From: Aquabacterium sp. OR-4
Lineage (GTDB): Bacteria; Pseudomonadota; Gammaproteobacteria; Burkholderiales; Burkholderiaceae_C
DNA length: 64,000 nt
Assembly: GCF_025290835.2 (NCBI RefSeq)
Contig: NZ_JAOCQD020000002.1
Span: 124,001 to 188,000, forward strand
Direction of reading: 5' to 3'
In this document: in pieces, positions 34,101 through 43,202 of the stretch
How positions within the stretch are numbered: position 1 is the first letter of the stretch
How the letters are laid out: every line of letters begins with the position of its first letter
Made by a program: the position numbers and the translations under genes
The notes under the pieces: model-generated
Databases searched by the model: none
What the model was told of the DNA's origin: nothing
The model's input: only the letters and a program-made list of their open reading frames with translations

Positions 34101-34648
34101 AGGCCCTGGCCGAGCTGGACGACAACGCCGACGGCCAGCTCGACGCCCGGGACGCCCGCTACGCCGACCTGCAGGTGTGGGTGGACGGCGACGGCGACGG
34201 CCTCACCGACCTGGGCGAGCTGCGTGGCCTGGTCGATCTGGGCATCAGCGCCCTCGACCTGCAGGCCAGCGCCTCGACCCGCACCGACCAGGGCAACTGG
34301 ATCGGCCTGGTCTCGGGCTACACCACCGACGACGGCACCCGCCGCGAGATGGCCGACGTGTGGTTTGCCAAGGCCGACGGCACGCTGACGCCCGACGTGA
34401 GCGAACTGCTCACCGCGCCGGCCGAGCTGCTGCCCGGCGCGACCGACGCGGCCCTGGCCGATCCGCTGACGGCCGGGGCCACCGGCCTGGACAGCGCCGA
34501 CGCCGGCACCCTGTACAGCCCCCAGGCCGGCAGCGACCCATCGGCCGCCACCGCCGCGACCGCCGCGACTGGCCAGTGGGCCTGGCCCGACGCCGCCACG
34601 CAGCGCCTCGACGAGGCCTGGCTGGCCCAGCAGACCACGCTGATCTGA
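28175..34648 (+). CDS. Giant octapeptide-repeat protein with C-terminal calcium-binding module
   Basis: Protein of 2,157 residues. Residues 5 to about 1,895 are some 235 tandem octads of consensus L-[STGD]-x-x-Q-[LVI]-x-A, for example GTAQVAAL, STAQLAAL, GADDLAAM. Octads group into superunits of ten or seven, each ending in a variant of STAAVRAL. From about residue 1,900 an EF-hand/RTX-like module follows: TPIVLDLDGSGIHTVDA, LDRNGDGLINDGSELFGG, LDDNADGQLDARDA and WVDGDGDGLTDLGELRG. This module is known at the ends of large secreted repeat proteins. There is no Sec signal peptide, so type I secretion is the likely export route if it is secreted; no transporter genes are near. ATG 28175 is preferred over the upstream TTG at 28151. 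Function is unknown; an adhesin or matrix role is a guess. Confidence 0.82.
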   Translation: MSSLDVSALSPQQVAALTATQLQALDTASIAALNNEQLAALSAGQLAALGARQLAAISGERFAALDPAALSAGLTPTLFATLGTAQIAGLATAQVSALSNRQLAAMASSQVAVLDADQLEALQNTQLGAWTAKQTAGLGSAQLEALAPAQVQSLSAAAVGGLGTAAVAALSVAQIDTLGNAQVAALGSQQARVLSEEQLASLSAVQVGALSTAAVRVLQTEQVAALASDSLSGLNSRQAAALDATQAAALSTGQLLALSSSAVGGLSATAVRALDGEALEALAADGSSPLSARQVSQLATAQVAALSTAALESLNTAQVAALSSAQLAALDTVRTDALLDHAAAALSTAALAGLATAQLAALPQDTLAQLSVRQVAALSTAQISALSPEAVALLGTAQVAALQSAQLAAFSVAQAEALGPQAVAALSTAALRALGTAQLASFSVDDIGALTVREVAALSSAQVAVLSADQLGALGTAAAAALSTAALRALAAEALNGLAEGSASALSALTSVQLNALTPAQMAGLSDEALQRLSSLQWSVLGSTQIAALSAEQLGALDTMPFAVMATAAVRALSASQLQALGADDLAAMGTRQVAALTPAQLAALPPEAVAALGASQASALGSAQVAALGTAQLVALRTEAIAAFSTAAIKALGTAQLAALTDDELAALGSRQAAALTSAQVAALSAEQLSAMRDTSLAAIATGAVRALSAAQLQTLIVDDGSPLGTAQVAALSSSQLVALSPETLAALSSSQLAALGATQIAVLNTTQLAALTPDAVAALATAAVRALSSAQLAALSHDDLAALGLRQFAALSPAQLASLDTAALAALGSQQLAAMGSVQLAALSTAQLAAITPEALAALGTGAVRSLDTRQLAALTEEQLQSFTAGQVAALASSQLARLPAELLGSFTTTQFQALGSAQVAALPPAVLAALGSDALAALNTAAVRALTTAQVAALSGDVLDAMASAQLQALGSAQLRALGSDALTALDAETVQALAGSALRGLSTAQLAQLSTEQVQALGSAQIAALGTGQVAGLGEATLQALTSVQAAGLSSAQLAALSTSQILDLQSSTLMALSPTALSALSTRQMMAIVAHEAGVLGTAQVAALTSAQVAAMSQDSLHSLGSANLAALSARGMAGLTSTQLNGMVADDLGWFTPAQVAALATAQMAGLSATTLDALGTAQLNALGSQHLAALGTAQLAALDVEAVAALAPQSLNGLGSAQWQALSLSAVAALGTAQMAALGSAQLARLGSAQLDALDALQVAAIATQALRGLGTLQLAGWETADIAALTAGQVAALGSSQLGALGSAQWAALGTTAIAALATGVLAQLTPAQLGAWTTAQIAALGSSQLACLGPAQLAALGTDDMAALSAAALAALGSAQSAALSVGQIGALSSSQINAVQASVLDGWSHAQLAALSSSGAAGLTTTQLAGLDSRQVQALGSSALAALGATQLAALAADDLAALSLAQTRSLGLSAVSGLSTSALHGLAPAELAEFSTAQLARLSRTQMASLVDGQIDGLSDEQRGAFAASQIGALGTETIAGLDTGTLQGLTRLQAAGLTASQVAALSPAQVAALGTAALSGLTTQAVAALGHEAVSALGTAQLAALSPLQVAALGTTAVSVLEPADIAALSYYQAMGFSAAQLDALSTQAIAALGTSAIRGLDPEALAGFGHEDIRALSSAQVAALTPAQMAALDQEAVHGFSAEQVAVLNRLQVAQMSGPQIAALEPEAFAALGTAAVAGLGTAALSALSYGEVLALSSAQLGAMSASQLVALGADAFGLLDSQQLQGLSTRALGTLTAYEMVVSGLTPAQLAALSTTQVAAIDAPVFAAFSTAQVRSLTAEQVAALSPIQVSALSTASLAAFTSAQIAALDSDDLAALSDAQIDALVLATPIVLDLDGSGIHTVDAAAGNGFDINATGSSAQHGWTDAGTGLLALDRNGDGLINDGSELFGGGTRLASGQRAANGYQALAELDDNADGQLDARDARYADLQVWVDGDGDGLTDLGELRGLVDLGISALDLQASASTRTDQGNWIGLVSGYTTDDGTRREMADVWFAKADGTLTPDVSELLTAPAELLPGATDAALADPLTAGATGLDSADAGTLYSPQAGSDPSAATAATAATGQWAWPDAATQRLDEAWLAQQTTLI
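28190..33865. repeat. 24-base periodic repeat encoding octapeptides
   Basis: About 5.7 kb with a strong 24-base period and a superimposed period of 240 bases (ten octads) or 168 bases (seven octads). Individual units differ at many synonymous and nonsynonymous positions, so the array is old or maintained by selection rather than freshly amplified. Confidence 0.88.
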
Positions 34649-34679
34649 CGGGCTGCCCGAGGCCGGCGGCGGCGCGCGC

Positions 34680-35570
<891 letters not shown>

Positions 35571-35707
35571 GGTGGGTGCGCTTGAAAGTGGCGGGGCCGT
35601 TGGGCCGCGGGTTATACCGGAACGCCGCGGCGGCCCCCGTCACCTGGGCGGCAAGCGCGCGGGCGCAGGGCCGCTACGCTGCGCGCACAACAGCCCTGGA
35701 GACCCTC

Positions 35708-36481
35708 ATGCCCTCACCCACCCTGTTCGACCTGAGCGGCCAGGTGGTGCTGATCACCGGCTCGTCGCGCGGCATCGGCCGCGCCATTGCCGAGCGCTGC
35801 GCCGAGCATGGCGCCAAGGTGGTGATCAGCTCACGCAAGCAGCCGGCCTGCGACGAAGTGGCCGCCGCCATCAATGCCCGCCACGGCGCCGGCACCGCAC
35901 TGGCGGTGGCCGCCAACATCTCGTCGAAAGACGCGCTGCAGGCGCTGGTCGATGCCACGCTGGCCGCCTTTGGCCGCATCGACACCCTGGTGTGCAATGC
36001 CGCCAGCAACCCCTACTACGGCCCGCAGGCCGGCATCAGCGACGACCAGTTCCGCAAGATCCTCGACAACAACATCGTCGCCAACCACTGGCTGATCGGC
36101 ATGGTGGCGCCGCAGATGCAGGCCCGGCGCGAGGGCTCGATCGTCATCGTCTCGTCGATCGGCGGGCTGCGCGGCTCGGACATCATCGGCGCCTACTGCA
36201 TCAGCAAGGCCGCCGACATGCAGCTGGCGCGCAACCTGGCGCACGAGTACGGCCGGCACAACCTGCGCGTGAACTGCATCGCCCCCGGCCTGATCAAGAC
36301 CGACTTCGCCCGCGCCCTGTGGGAAGACCCCGAACGCCTGGCCGAGCGCGAGCGCAGCACGCCGCTGCGCCGCATCGGCGAGCCCGACGAGATCGCCGGC
36401 GCCGCGGTCTACCTGGCCGCCCCGGCCAGCCGCTACATGACCGGCCAGACGCTGGTGATCGACGGCGGCGTGACGATCTGA
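35708..36481 (+). CDS. Short-chain dehydrogenase/reductase family oxidoreductase
   Basis: Classical SDR of 257 residues. The N-terminal cofactor motif is ITGSSRGIGRAIAERC; SSRKQ at the second strand suggests NADP. The usual NNAG is changed to CNAASNPYYGP. The catalytic Ser and Tyr/Lys are in VSSIGGLRGSDIIGAYCISK. C-terminal RYMTGQTLVIDGGVTI is the standard ending. GGAG lies 8 bases before ATG 35708, which is preferred over the longer open frame from 35576. It is divergent from the neighbouring SDR; the substrate is unknown. Confidence 0.85.
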   Translation: MPSPTLFDLSGQVVLITGSSRGIGRAIAERCAEHGAKVVISSRKQPACDEVAAAINARHGAGTALAVAANISSKDALQALVDATLAAFGRIDTLVCNAASNPYYGPQAGISDDQFRKILDNNIVANHWLIGMVAPQMQARREGSIVIVSSIGGLRGSDIIGAYCISKAADMQLARNLAHEYGRHNLRVNCIAPGLIKTDFARALWEDPERLAERERSTPLRRIGEPDEIAGAAVYLAAPASRYMTGQTLVIDGGVTI

Positions 36482-36514
36482 GCCCCCCGGCCCAAGGCCG
36501 CCACAATCGGCGGC

Positions 36515-37318
36515 ATGGGCCTGATCTGGATTGACGACCACACCCCCCTGCCGCCCAGCCGCCTGGCGCTGGGCCATGACACCGACGCGCCGGGCCTGCT
36601 GGCCGCCGGTTGTGCCGTCACCGTGGCGCGGCTGCGCGAGGCCTATGGCCGCGGCGTCTTTCCGTGGTTCAGCCCCGGCCAGCCGCCGCTGTGGTGGACG
36701 CCCGATCCGCGCATGCTGCTGCCGGTGGCCGAATTTCAGCTCAGCGCGTCGATGCGCAAGACGCTGCGGCGCTTTGCGCGCACGCCGGGCTGCGAGATCC
36801 GCATCGACCATGACTTTCGCCGCGTGATGCAGCACTGCGCCGCCACGCCTCGCGAGGGCCAGTCCGGCACCTGGATCGTGCCCGAGATCATCGACGCCTA
36901 TGTCGCCTGGCACGCGGCCGACGATGCGCAGGCCGCCGCCGGCCGCCCGCACAGCGTCGAAACCTGGATCGACGGCGAGCTGGCCGGCGGCCTGTACCTG
37001 GTGAACCTGGGCCGCATGGTGTTCGGCGAATCGATGTTCGCGCTGCGCACCGACGCCTCCAAGGTGGCGCTGGCCGCGCTGGTGGCCTTTTGCCGCGGCC
37101 ATGGCATCGCGCTGATCGATTGCCAGCAGCACACCCGGCACCTGGCCTCGTTTGGCGCGCGCGAGTTGCCGCGTGCGCTGTTCGAGGCCCACCTCGCCCA
37201 GGTGGTGCCGGCCGCCGCCCCGACGCGATGGTTTTATGATCCGGCCCTGTGGGCGCAGCTGGACGCCGGCATCGAGTTGCCGGTGCCGGCCGCGTCGGCC
37301 CCAGCCCAGCGCGCGTGA
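36515..37318 (+). CDS. aat: Leucyl/phenylalanyl-tRNA--protein transferase
   Basis: N-end-rule enzyme of 267 residues that adds Leu or Phe to proteins with N-terminal Lys or Arg, marking them for ClpS/ClpAP. Diagnostic blocks: [60 protein letters not shown] and [20 protein letters not shown], then [20 protein letters not shown]. The ATG follows a Pribnow-like CACAAT (36502-36507) by only 7 bases and has no Shine-Dalgarno site, so the mRNA may be leaderless. Its stop overlaps bpt by 4 bases. Confidence 0.96.
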   Translation: MGLIWIDDHTPLPPSRLALGHDTDAPGLLAAGCAVTVARLREAYGRGVFPWFSPGQPPLWWTPDPRMLLPVAEFQLSASMRKTLRRFARTPGCEIRIDHDFRRVMQHCAATPREGQSGTWIVPEIIDAYVAWHAADDAQAAAGRPHSVETWIDGELAGGLYLVNLGRMVFGESMFALRTDASKVALAALVAFCRGHGIALIDCQQHTRHLASFGARELPRALFEAHLAQVVPAAAPTRWFYDPALWAQLDAGIELPVPAASAPAQRA

Positions 37319-38169
37319 CCAAGCCCCAGGAAATTCCGCTGTCGTCGTTGCAGTTCTATGCCACGGCGCCCTACCCCTGCAGCTACCTGCCCGATCGCCT
37401 GGCGCGCTCGCAGGTGGCCACGCCCAGCCACCTGATCCACGCCGACGCCTACTCGGGCCTGGTGGCCAACGGCTTCCGGCGCAGCGGCATGTTCACCTAC
37501 CGGCCCTACTGCGACAGCTGCCGCGCCTGCGTGCCGCTGCGCATACCGGTGGCACGTTTTGCGCCCTCGCGCAGCCAGCGCCGCGCCTGGGCCGCGCACC
37601 AGGGGCTCACGACACGGGTGCTGCGCCTGTGCTTCGTGCCCGAGCACTACCAGCTCTACCTGCGCTACCAGAGCACCCGCCACGCCGGCGGCGGCATGGA
37701 CCACGACAGCGTCGACCAGTACACCCAGTTCCTGCTGCAAAGCCGGGTCAATACGCGGCTGGTGGAGTTTCGCGACGCGGTGCCGGCGGGGCACGCCGGG
37801 CCGGCGCCGGGCGAAGCCGCTGCACCCGGCGGCGGCCACGCCCGCGCTGATGCCGGCACCGAGCCCGGCGGCGACGCGCGCGACACCGGCGCGCTGGGCA
37901 CGCTGCGCATGGTGGCCATCGTCGATGTGCTCAACGACGGCATCTCGGCCGTCTACACCTTCTACGACCCCGACCACCTGGGCGGCCTGGGCACCTTCGG
38001 CATCCTGTGGCAGATCGAGCAGGTGCGCCAGCTCAAGCTGCCGCACCTGTACCTGGGCTACTGGATCGCCGAGAGCGACAAGATGTTCTACAAGGCCCAG
38101 TTCCGCCCGCACGAATTGCTGGGCCCCGAGGGCTGGCACGAGGCACCGGCCGGCGCATCGCCCCGGTGA
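37315..38169 (+). CDS. bpt: Aspartate/glutamate leucyltransferase (arginyltransferase family)
   Basis: N-end-rule transferase of 284 residues that adds Leu to proteins with N-terminal Asp or Glu. Family signatures: [40 protein letters not shown] (the Cys cluster), [10 protein letters not shown] and [20 protein letters not shown]. The GTG start overlaps the aat stop as GTGA, so Aat and Bpt are translationally coupled. About residues 155-192 form a Gly/Ala/Pro-rich insert in the middle of the second domain, absent from shorter homologues; it is probably a surface loop. Confidence 0.94.
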   Translation: MTKPQEIPLSSLQFYATAPYPCSYLPDRLARSQVATPSHLIHADAYSGLVANGFRRSGMFTYRPYCDSCRACVPLRIPVARFAPSRSQRRAWAAHQGLTTRVLRLCFVPEHYQLYLRYQSTRHAGGGMDHDSVDQYTQFLLQSRVNTRLVEFRDAVPAGHAGPAPGEAAAPGGGHARADAGTEPGGDARDTGALGTLRMVAIVDVLNDGISAVYTFYDPDHLGGLGTFGILWQIEQVRQLKLPHLYLGYWIAESDKMFYKAQFRPHELLGPEGWHEAPAGASPR

Positions 38170-38204
38170 CGCTCTGGCGGGCAGGCCCCGCCTACAATCG
38201 GTGC

Positions 38205-39299
38205 ATGCCTATTTCCCCCGTTCCCGAGCTGGTCGCCGAACTGGCCGCCGGCCGCATGGTCATCCTGGTCGACGAGGAAGACCGCGAAAACGAGGGTGAC
38301 CTCGTGCTCGCCGCCGATCACGTCACGCCCGAGGCCATCAACTTCATGGCCAAGTTCGGCCGTGGCCTGATCTGCCTGACCCTCACCCGCGAGCGCTGCG
38401 AGCACCTCGCGCTGCCGCCGATGGCGCTGAAGAACGGCACGCCGCACAGCACCGCCTTCACCGTGTCGATCGAGGCGGCCGAGGGCGTCACCACCGGCAT
38501 CAGCGCCGCCGACCGCTCGCGCACCGTGCAGGCCGCCGTGGCCCGCGACGCGCGCCCGCAAGACCTGGTGCAACCCGGTCACATCTTTCCGCTGCAGGCC
38601 CAGGACGGCGGCGTGCTGATGCGCGCCGGCCACACCGAGGCCGGCTGCGACATGGCGGCCATGGCCGGGCTGACGCCCGCCGCGGTGATCTGCGAGATCA
38701 TGAACGACGACGGCACCATGGCCCGTCTGCCCGATCTCGAGGTGTTTGCCCGCGAGCACGGCCTGAAGATCGGCACCATCGCCGACCTGATCGCCCACCG
38801 CAGCCACAACGAGACCCTGATCGAGCGCGTCGGCGCCCGCACCCTCACCACCGCGCAGGGCGACTTCGAGTGCGTCACCTTCCGCGACCGCTCGGGTGGC
38901 GTGCACCTGGCGCTGCGGCATGGCCAGTGGCTGCCGGGCCAGGAGGTGCTGGTGCGCGTGCACGAGCCCTTCACCGCGCTCGACCTGCTCGACACCGGCC
39001 GCACGCTGCACTCGTGGCCGCTGCCGGCCGCGCTGGCGGCGCTGCAGGCGGCGCCGGCCGGCGTGGCCGTGCTGCTGAACTGCGGCCACGACGCCGACGT
39101 GCTGGTGCCGCAGCTGCTGGGCGCCGACACGGTGCCGGTGCGCACCACGCAGCAGGCGCTGCGCACCTATGGCGTGGGCGCGCAGATCCTGCGCGATCTG
39201 GGCGTTTCGCGCATGAAGCTGCTGGGCAGCCCGCGGCGCATGCCCAGCATGGTGGGCTACGGCCTTGAAGTCACCGGCTTCCAGCCGGCGCAAGCCTGA
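38205..39299 (+). CDS. ribBA: 3,4-dihydroxy-2-butanone-4-phosphate synthase with degenerate GTP-cyclohydrolase-II half (RibBX type)
   Basis: Riboflavin-pathway protein of 364 residues. Residues 1-205 are RibB, which converts ribulose 5-phosphate to the butanone phosphate: [20 protein letters not shown], the substrate block THSTAF-like [12 protein letters not shown] and the [17 protein letters not shown] motif. The C-terminal half resembles RibA ([20 protein letters not shown]) but lacks the three zinc cysteines and the catalytic block; [14 protein letters not shown] replaces the usual Cys-rich segment. It should therefore make only the RibB product. TACAAT at 38193-38198 lies 6 bases before the ATG and no Shine-Dalgarno site is seen, so the transcript may be leaderless. 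It is followed by ribH and nusB. Confidence 0.92.
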   Translation: MPISPVPELVAELAAGRMVILVDEEDRENEGDLVLAADHVTPEAINFMAKFGRGLICLTLTRERCEHLALPPMALKNGTPHSTAFTVSIEAAEGVTTGISAADRSRTVQAAVARDARPQDLVQPGHIFPLQAQDGGVLMRAGHTEAGCDMAAMAGLTPAAVICEIMNDDGTMARLPDLEVFAREHGLKIGTIADLIAHRSHNETLIERVGARTLTTAQGDFECVTFRDRSGGVHLALRHGQWLPGQEVLVRVHEPFTALDLLDTGRTLHSWPLPAALAALQAAPAGVAVLLNCGHDADVLVPQLLGADTVPVRTTQQALRTYGVGAQILRDLGVSRMKLLGSPRRMPSMVGYGLEVTGFQPAQA

Positions 39300-39311
39300 T
39301 CGGAGCACACG

Positions 39312-39776
39312 ATGCGACATGCCAACCAGGGCGAAGCGCCCCAACTCGACGGTCACCGCCTGCACATCGGCATCGTGCAGGCCCGCTTCAATGCCGACAT
39401 CACCGGCAAGCTGGCCGAACACTGCCTGGCCGAACTGGCCGCGCTGGGCGTGCACGACGCCCATGTGCGCCATGTCACCGTGCCCGGTGCGCTGGAAGTG
39501 GCGGTGGCGCTGCAGGCCATGGCCGAAAGCGACGAGTTCGATGCGCTGATCGCGCTCGGCTGCATCATCCGCGGCGAAACCTACCACTTCGAGCTGGTGG
39601 CCAACGAAAGCGGCGCCGCCGTCACGCGCGTGGCGCTCGACTGCACGCTGCCGGTGGCCAACGCCATCCTCACCGTCGAGAACGAGGCCCAGGCCTGGGC
39701 CCGTGTCGAGGAAAAAGGCCGCGACGCCGCCCGCGTGGCGGTGGAGATGGCCAATCTGCTGGATGCACTGACGTGA
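39312..39776 (+). CDS. ribH: 6,7-dimethyl-8-ribityllumazine synthase
   Basis: Lumazine synthase of 154 residues, catalysing the penultimate step of riboflavin synthesis from the RibB product. Conserved elements: [30 protein letters not shown], and [20 protein letters not shown] with the catalytic His. GGAG lies 7 bases before the ATG. It starts 12 bases after ribBA and overlaps nusB by 4 bases, the common ribBA-ribH-nusB order of betaproteobacteria. Confidence 0.96.
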   Translation: MRHANQGEAPQLDGHRLHIGIVQARFNADITGKLAEHCLAELAALGVHDAHVRHVTVPGALEVAVALQAMAESDEFDALIALGCIIRGETYHFELVANESGAAVTRVALDCTLPVANAILTVENEAQAWARVEEKGRDAARVAVEMANLLDALT

Positions 39777-40360
39777 TCGACCACCCGAGCGACCACCCCA
39801 GCGAGCTTCCTGGCAACCCGGCGGCCGACGCTGCCGGCGCCCCGGCCAGTGCCCCCGCCAGCCCCGCGGCAGGCCACAAGCCCGCGGCCAAGGGCGGCAA
39901 GACCGCGCCGCGCAAGCCGCAGGCCAAGTCGGGCCGCCGCCGTGCGCGCGAGCTGGCGCTGCAAGGCCTCTACCAGTGGCTGGTGGGCGGTGCCGACGGT
40001 GGCGAGATCGACGCCCACCTGCGCGAGCAGGACGGCTACGACAAGGCCGACCGGGTGCACTACGACGCGCTGCTGCACGGCTGCATTGCCGAGGCGGTGG
40101 CCATCGACGCGGTGCTGGCCCGCCACACCGACCGCGCCACGCGCGACCTGTCGCCGGTGGAGCATGGCGTGCTGATGATCGGCGTGTACGAGCTGACCCA
40201 CTGCATCGACATCCCCTACCGCGTGGCGGTCAACGAGGCCATCGAGCTGGCCAAGGCCTTTGGCGGCACCGACGGCCACAAGTACGTCAACGGCGTGCTC
40301 GACAAGGCCGCCGGTGATCTGCGCCCGGCCGAGGTGGCGGCGCGGCGCGCCAGCGCCTGA
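39773..40360 (+). CDS. nusB: Transcription antitermination factor NusB
   Basis: NusB of 195 residues, which pairs with NusE/S10 on boxA RNA during rRNA antitermination. The globular part starts near residue 55 ([20 protein letters not shown]) and includes [39 protein letters not shown] and [16 protein letters not shown]. The first 55 residues are a disordered Pro/Ala/Lys extension, making it longer than E. coli NusB (139 residues). The GTG start overlaps the ribH stop as GTGA. Confidence 0.94.
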   Translation: MIDHPSDHPSELPGNPAADAAGAPASAPASPAAGHKPAAKGGKTAPRKPQAKSGRRRARELALQGLYQWLVGGADGGEIDAHLREQDGYDKADRVHYDALLHGCIAEAVAIDAVLARHTDRATRDLSPVEHGVLMIGVYELTHCIDIPYRVAVNEAIELAKAFGGTDGHKYVNGVLDKAAGDLRPAEVAARRASA

Positions 40361-40440
40361 TCACCGGCCTGACCCGCGACTGAACCAGGCCCCGACCCGC
40401 GGGCTGGATGGCGTACCGGCTCGAGGCCGGCCAGGCTGCG

Positions 40441-42348
40441 TCAGGCCGCCTGCGACTGCTCCGGCGCCTCGGCCTGCACGGCCGCGGGTGCGGCCAGGGC
40501 CAGCGGCGCTGGCGCCGCCGCACTGCGCAGCGGCAGGCTCACGATGACCTGCGTGCCCTGCCCGGGCGCGCTGCGCAGCGCCAGCCTGCCGCCGTGGATC
40601 TCGACGATCTCGCGCACGATGCTCATGCCCAGGCCGGTGCCCGGAATGGCGCCGCTGGCATCGGCGCGGTAGAAGCGCTCGCACACCCGCGCCAGCTGCG
40701 CTTCGGTCATGCCGATGCCCTGGTCGATCACCTCCACCAGCGCATTGCCGTCTTCGGCCCGCCAGGCCAGCCGCACCTCGCCACCCTGCGGCGAGTACTT
40801 GTAGGCGTTGGACAGCAAGTTGCGCAACACCTGGGCCAGCTTGCCCAGGTCGGCGCTGACCGGCAGCGTGTCGGCCCCGGCCTGCACGCGCGGTGCCTGG
40901 CGGCCGGTGGGCAGCGCAAAGTCGTCGATGGCGGCATGCACCACGGCAGCCAGGTCGGCGTCGACCATCTCGAAGTCCAGCCCGCCGCGGGCCTCGATGC
41001 GCGCCAGGTCGAGCAGCTCGTTCAGGATGTCGATCATGGCCCCGGATTGGCGGTGGATGGTGCTCACCAGCTCCTGGCGTCGCTCGGCGCTGAAGTCGCG
41101 CCGCATCAGCAGCTCGCTGAAGCCGTAGATGCTGACCATCGGCGTGCGCAGCTCGTGCGCGGCGATCGACAGAAACTCGCTCTTCATGCGGTCGACCTCG
41201 GCCTCGTGAGTCACGTCGCGCACATACAGCAGGCGCACCGCCGACGGCGCCTCGCTGCGCACGCCGTGCAGGCTGAGATCGAGCGCGCAGGGCCGCGTCA
41301 GGCTGGCGGTGGCGCGTGTGCCCTTGTCGTGGCTGCCGGTGGCATCAAACAGGCTGGCCAGCGGCGTCCAGGCCTGGGGCTGCACGCTCACCGAGCGCAT
41401 GGTGTCGTCCAGCCAGCTCAGGCTGCGGCCCACCAGGTGCTCGGGCTGGCGTTCCAGCAGGCGGGCAAAGGCCGGGTTGACCAGATCGATCAGGCCGTCG
41501 GCGCTGAAGGTCACGATGCCGTCGGGGCACATCGTGATCAGCATTGCCAGGCGCTGGTTGCGCTCGTCCAGCGCATGTTCGTGCTCGCGCAGCTGGTGCA
41601 GCTGCGAGCGGATGGCCAGCCGCTGTTCGCTCAGCTGGGTGGAGGCACGGTTCAGCGCGCCCAGCAGATCGCGCAGCTCGCGCGCGCCGGCCTCGTCGTC
41701 CATCTGGCGGCCGTTGGCCTGGCTCAGGTCGGCGGCAAAGGCGCTGGCGCGCTGCACCGCCTGCATCGGCCGGTGCAGCAGCACCAGCAGCAGTACCAGG
41801 CTGCCGGCCAGCGCCAGGCCGCAGGCGGCCAGCGTGCCGGCCCAGATGCCACGGCGGATCGAGGCCAGGCTCTCGGTGCCCACATCCACCCGCACCCAGG
41901 CGATCAGGCCACCCACCACGATGGGCTGCCAGGCGCTGAGCCGCTCGCCCGGGCCTTCCTCCAGCGTCTCGGCCGGCCGCGCCGGCACCGCCAGCTGCGT
42001 GCCCGGCGCCGGGTACACCGGCCGCAGCCGGTCTCTGGGGCCGCCGCGCCCCACCTGGGCGAGCACGCGGCCCGAGGGCTCCAGCAGCATCGCGCCGCGC
42101 ACATCGGGCAGGTCGGCCGTGCGCAGCAGCAGTTCTTCGATCATGTCCAGGCGGCCGGTGACCAGGTCGTTCTCGCTGCCATTGGCAATGCTGCGCGCCG
42201 CCGCGCTGACCTGGCCCACCAGCGCGTCGCGGGCCAGCCCGGTCTGCTGGTGAACCATGTACCAGGCCAGCGCCGCCAGCGTGACCAGCATCGAGCCGGC
42301 CATCAGCGCCACCAGCTGGCCGCGCAGGCCTCCCAGCGGCCCGTTCAT
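40441..42348 (-). CDS. Membrane sensor histidine kinase with PAS domain
   Basis: Kinase of 635 residues. Two membrane segments (about 10-32 and 165-195) flank a periplasmic sensor region. A HAMP-like linker and coiled coil precede a PAS domain (MCPDGIVTFSADGLIDLVNP, about residue 275). The HisKA box is FLSIAAHELRTPMVSIYGFS with the phospho-acceptor His near 397. The ATPase domain shows LRNLLSNAYKYS, DQGIGMTEAQ and GTGLGMSIVREI. No receiver domain is attached and no response-regulator gene is adjacent. It overlaps the upstream PhnD-like gene by 4 bases (ATGA), so the two proteins probably act as a binding-protein/kinase pair. The ligand is unknown. Confidence 0.9.
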   Translation of the reverse strand: MNGPLGGLRGQLVALMAGSMLVTLAALAWYMVHQQTGLARDALVGQVSAAARSIANGSENDLVTGRLDMIEELLLRTADLPDVRGAMLLEPSGRVLAQVGRGGPRDRLRPVYPAPGTQLAVPARPAETLEEGPGERLSAWQPIVVGGLIAWVRVDVGTESLASIRRGIWAGTLAACGLALAGSLVLLLVLLHRPMQAVQRASAFAADLSQANGRQMDDEAGARELRDLLGALNRASTQLSEQRLAIRSQLHQLREHEHALDERNQRLAMLITMCPDGIVTFSADGLIDLVNPAFARLLERQPEHLVGRSLSWLDDTMRSVSVQPQAWTPLASLFDATGSHDKGTRATASLTRPCALDLSLHGVRSEAPSAVRLLYVRDVTHEAEVDRMKSEFLSIAAHELRTPMVSIYGFSELLMRRDFSAERRQELVSTIHRQSGAMIDILNELLDLARIEARGGLDFEMVDADLAAVVHAAIDDFALPTGRQAPRVQAGADTLPVSADLGKLAQVLRNLLSNAYKYSPQGGEVRLAWRAEDGNALVEVIDQGIGMTEAQLARVCERFYRADASGAIPGTGLGMSIVREIVEIHGGRLALRSAPGQGTQVIVSLPLRSAAAPAPLALAAPAAVQAEAPEQSQAA

Positions 42349-43202
42349 GACGGCGCCGCTTCGCCGCTCACCACATAGCTCTCGAGCCGGTACTGCGCCA
42401 GCGGCGCGTAGTCGCGGGCATGGTCGGCGGCCACCGGTTCGGGCAGCTGCACGGCCTTGAGCAGCTCGCGGCCCTCGGCGTCGGCGGTGAGCCGCAGCAA
42501 GGCCTCGGTGACGGCCTTGCGCACCTCGGCCGGCACACGCGGATGCGCGCTGACCGGGTGCGAGGGCGCGCCGGGCGTCTCCAGCAGCACACGCAGGGCC
42601 TGCCGCACCTCGTCGCGCTCTTGCGCCAGCGTGTGGGCAATGCCGCCACCCGCGGCGAAGCGCCCGCTGGCCACCTGGCGGTAGACGTTGCTGTGCGACT
42701 GCACGTAGGTGGGCCGGATCTGGATCTTTTCGCGCTCGGCCAGCAGCGCACGAATCCACAGCGAGGCGCCAAAGGCATTGGGCGCCGGAAAGGCCAGCGG
42801 CTGGCCGTCGAGCGCGCGCACGCTGGTGACCGGACTGTCCTGGCGCACCACCAGGATGCCGCTGAGCGCCTGGCGGTCGCGCACCAGCGGCACAAAGCCC
42901 TGGGCGCGCCGCGCCATCAGCTGGTGATAGGGGTTCATGTAGGCCAGGTCGACCTGGCCGGCCAGCACTTCGGCCTCGAAGCGCGGAATGCTGGGCTGCA
43001 GGCGCAGCGCCAGGCGGATGCCGCTGTCGCGCTCGATGCGGTCGAGCAGCGGCGACCAGTCGCGCTGCAGCTTGGCGGGCGGAAACTGCGGCACCACGGC
43101 GAGCGACCACACCGGCGTCAGCCCGGTCTGGGCCAGCACCGGGCCCGCGCCCCCGGCCAGCAGGGTGCCCATCCACATCCGTCGGTTCATCGGCTGATGC
43201 AT
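42345..43202 (-). CDS. PhnD-like periplasmic phosphate/phosphonate-type binding protein
   Basis: Periplasmic protein of about 285 residues. The start MHQPMNRRMWMGTLLAGGAG with a following VLAQ is a signal peptide. The mature part begins LAVVPQFPPAKLQRDWSPLL and has AGQVDLAYMNPYHQLMAR and NVYRQVASGRFAAGGG, typical of the PhnD family of phosphate/phosphite/phosphonate receptors. ATG 43202 is preferred because AAGAAAGACGAG lies just upstream; ATG 43190 and a longer frame to 43307 exist. There are no phnC or phnE transporter genes; the coupling to a histidine kinase suggests it senses rather than imports. Confidence 0.85.
   Translation of the reverse strand: MHQPMNRRMWMGTLLAGGAGPVLAQTGLTPVWSLAVVPQFPPAKLQRDWSPLLDRIERDSGIRLALRLQPSIPRFEAEVLAGQVDLAYMNPYHQLMARRAQGFVPLVRDRQALSGILVVRQDSPVTSVRALDGQPLAFPAPNAFGASLWIRALLAEREKIQIRPTYVQSHSNVYRQVASGRFAAGGGIAHTLAQERDEVRQALRVLLETPGAPSHPVSAHPRVPAEVRKAVTEALLRLTADAEGRELLKAVQLPEPVAADHARDYAPLAQYRLESYVVSGEAAPS

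Noticed and set aside
38161..38204. FMN riboswitch before ribBA
   Set aside because: Only 35 bases separate bpt from ribBA, far too short for the RFN element, and no conserved RFN sequence is seen.
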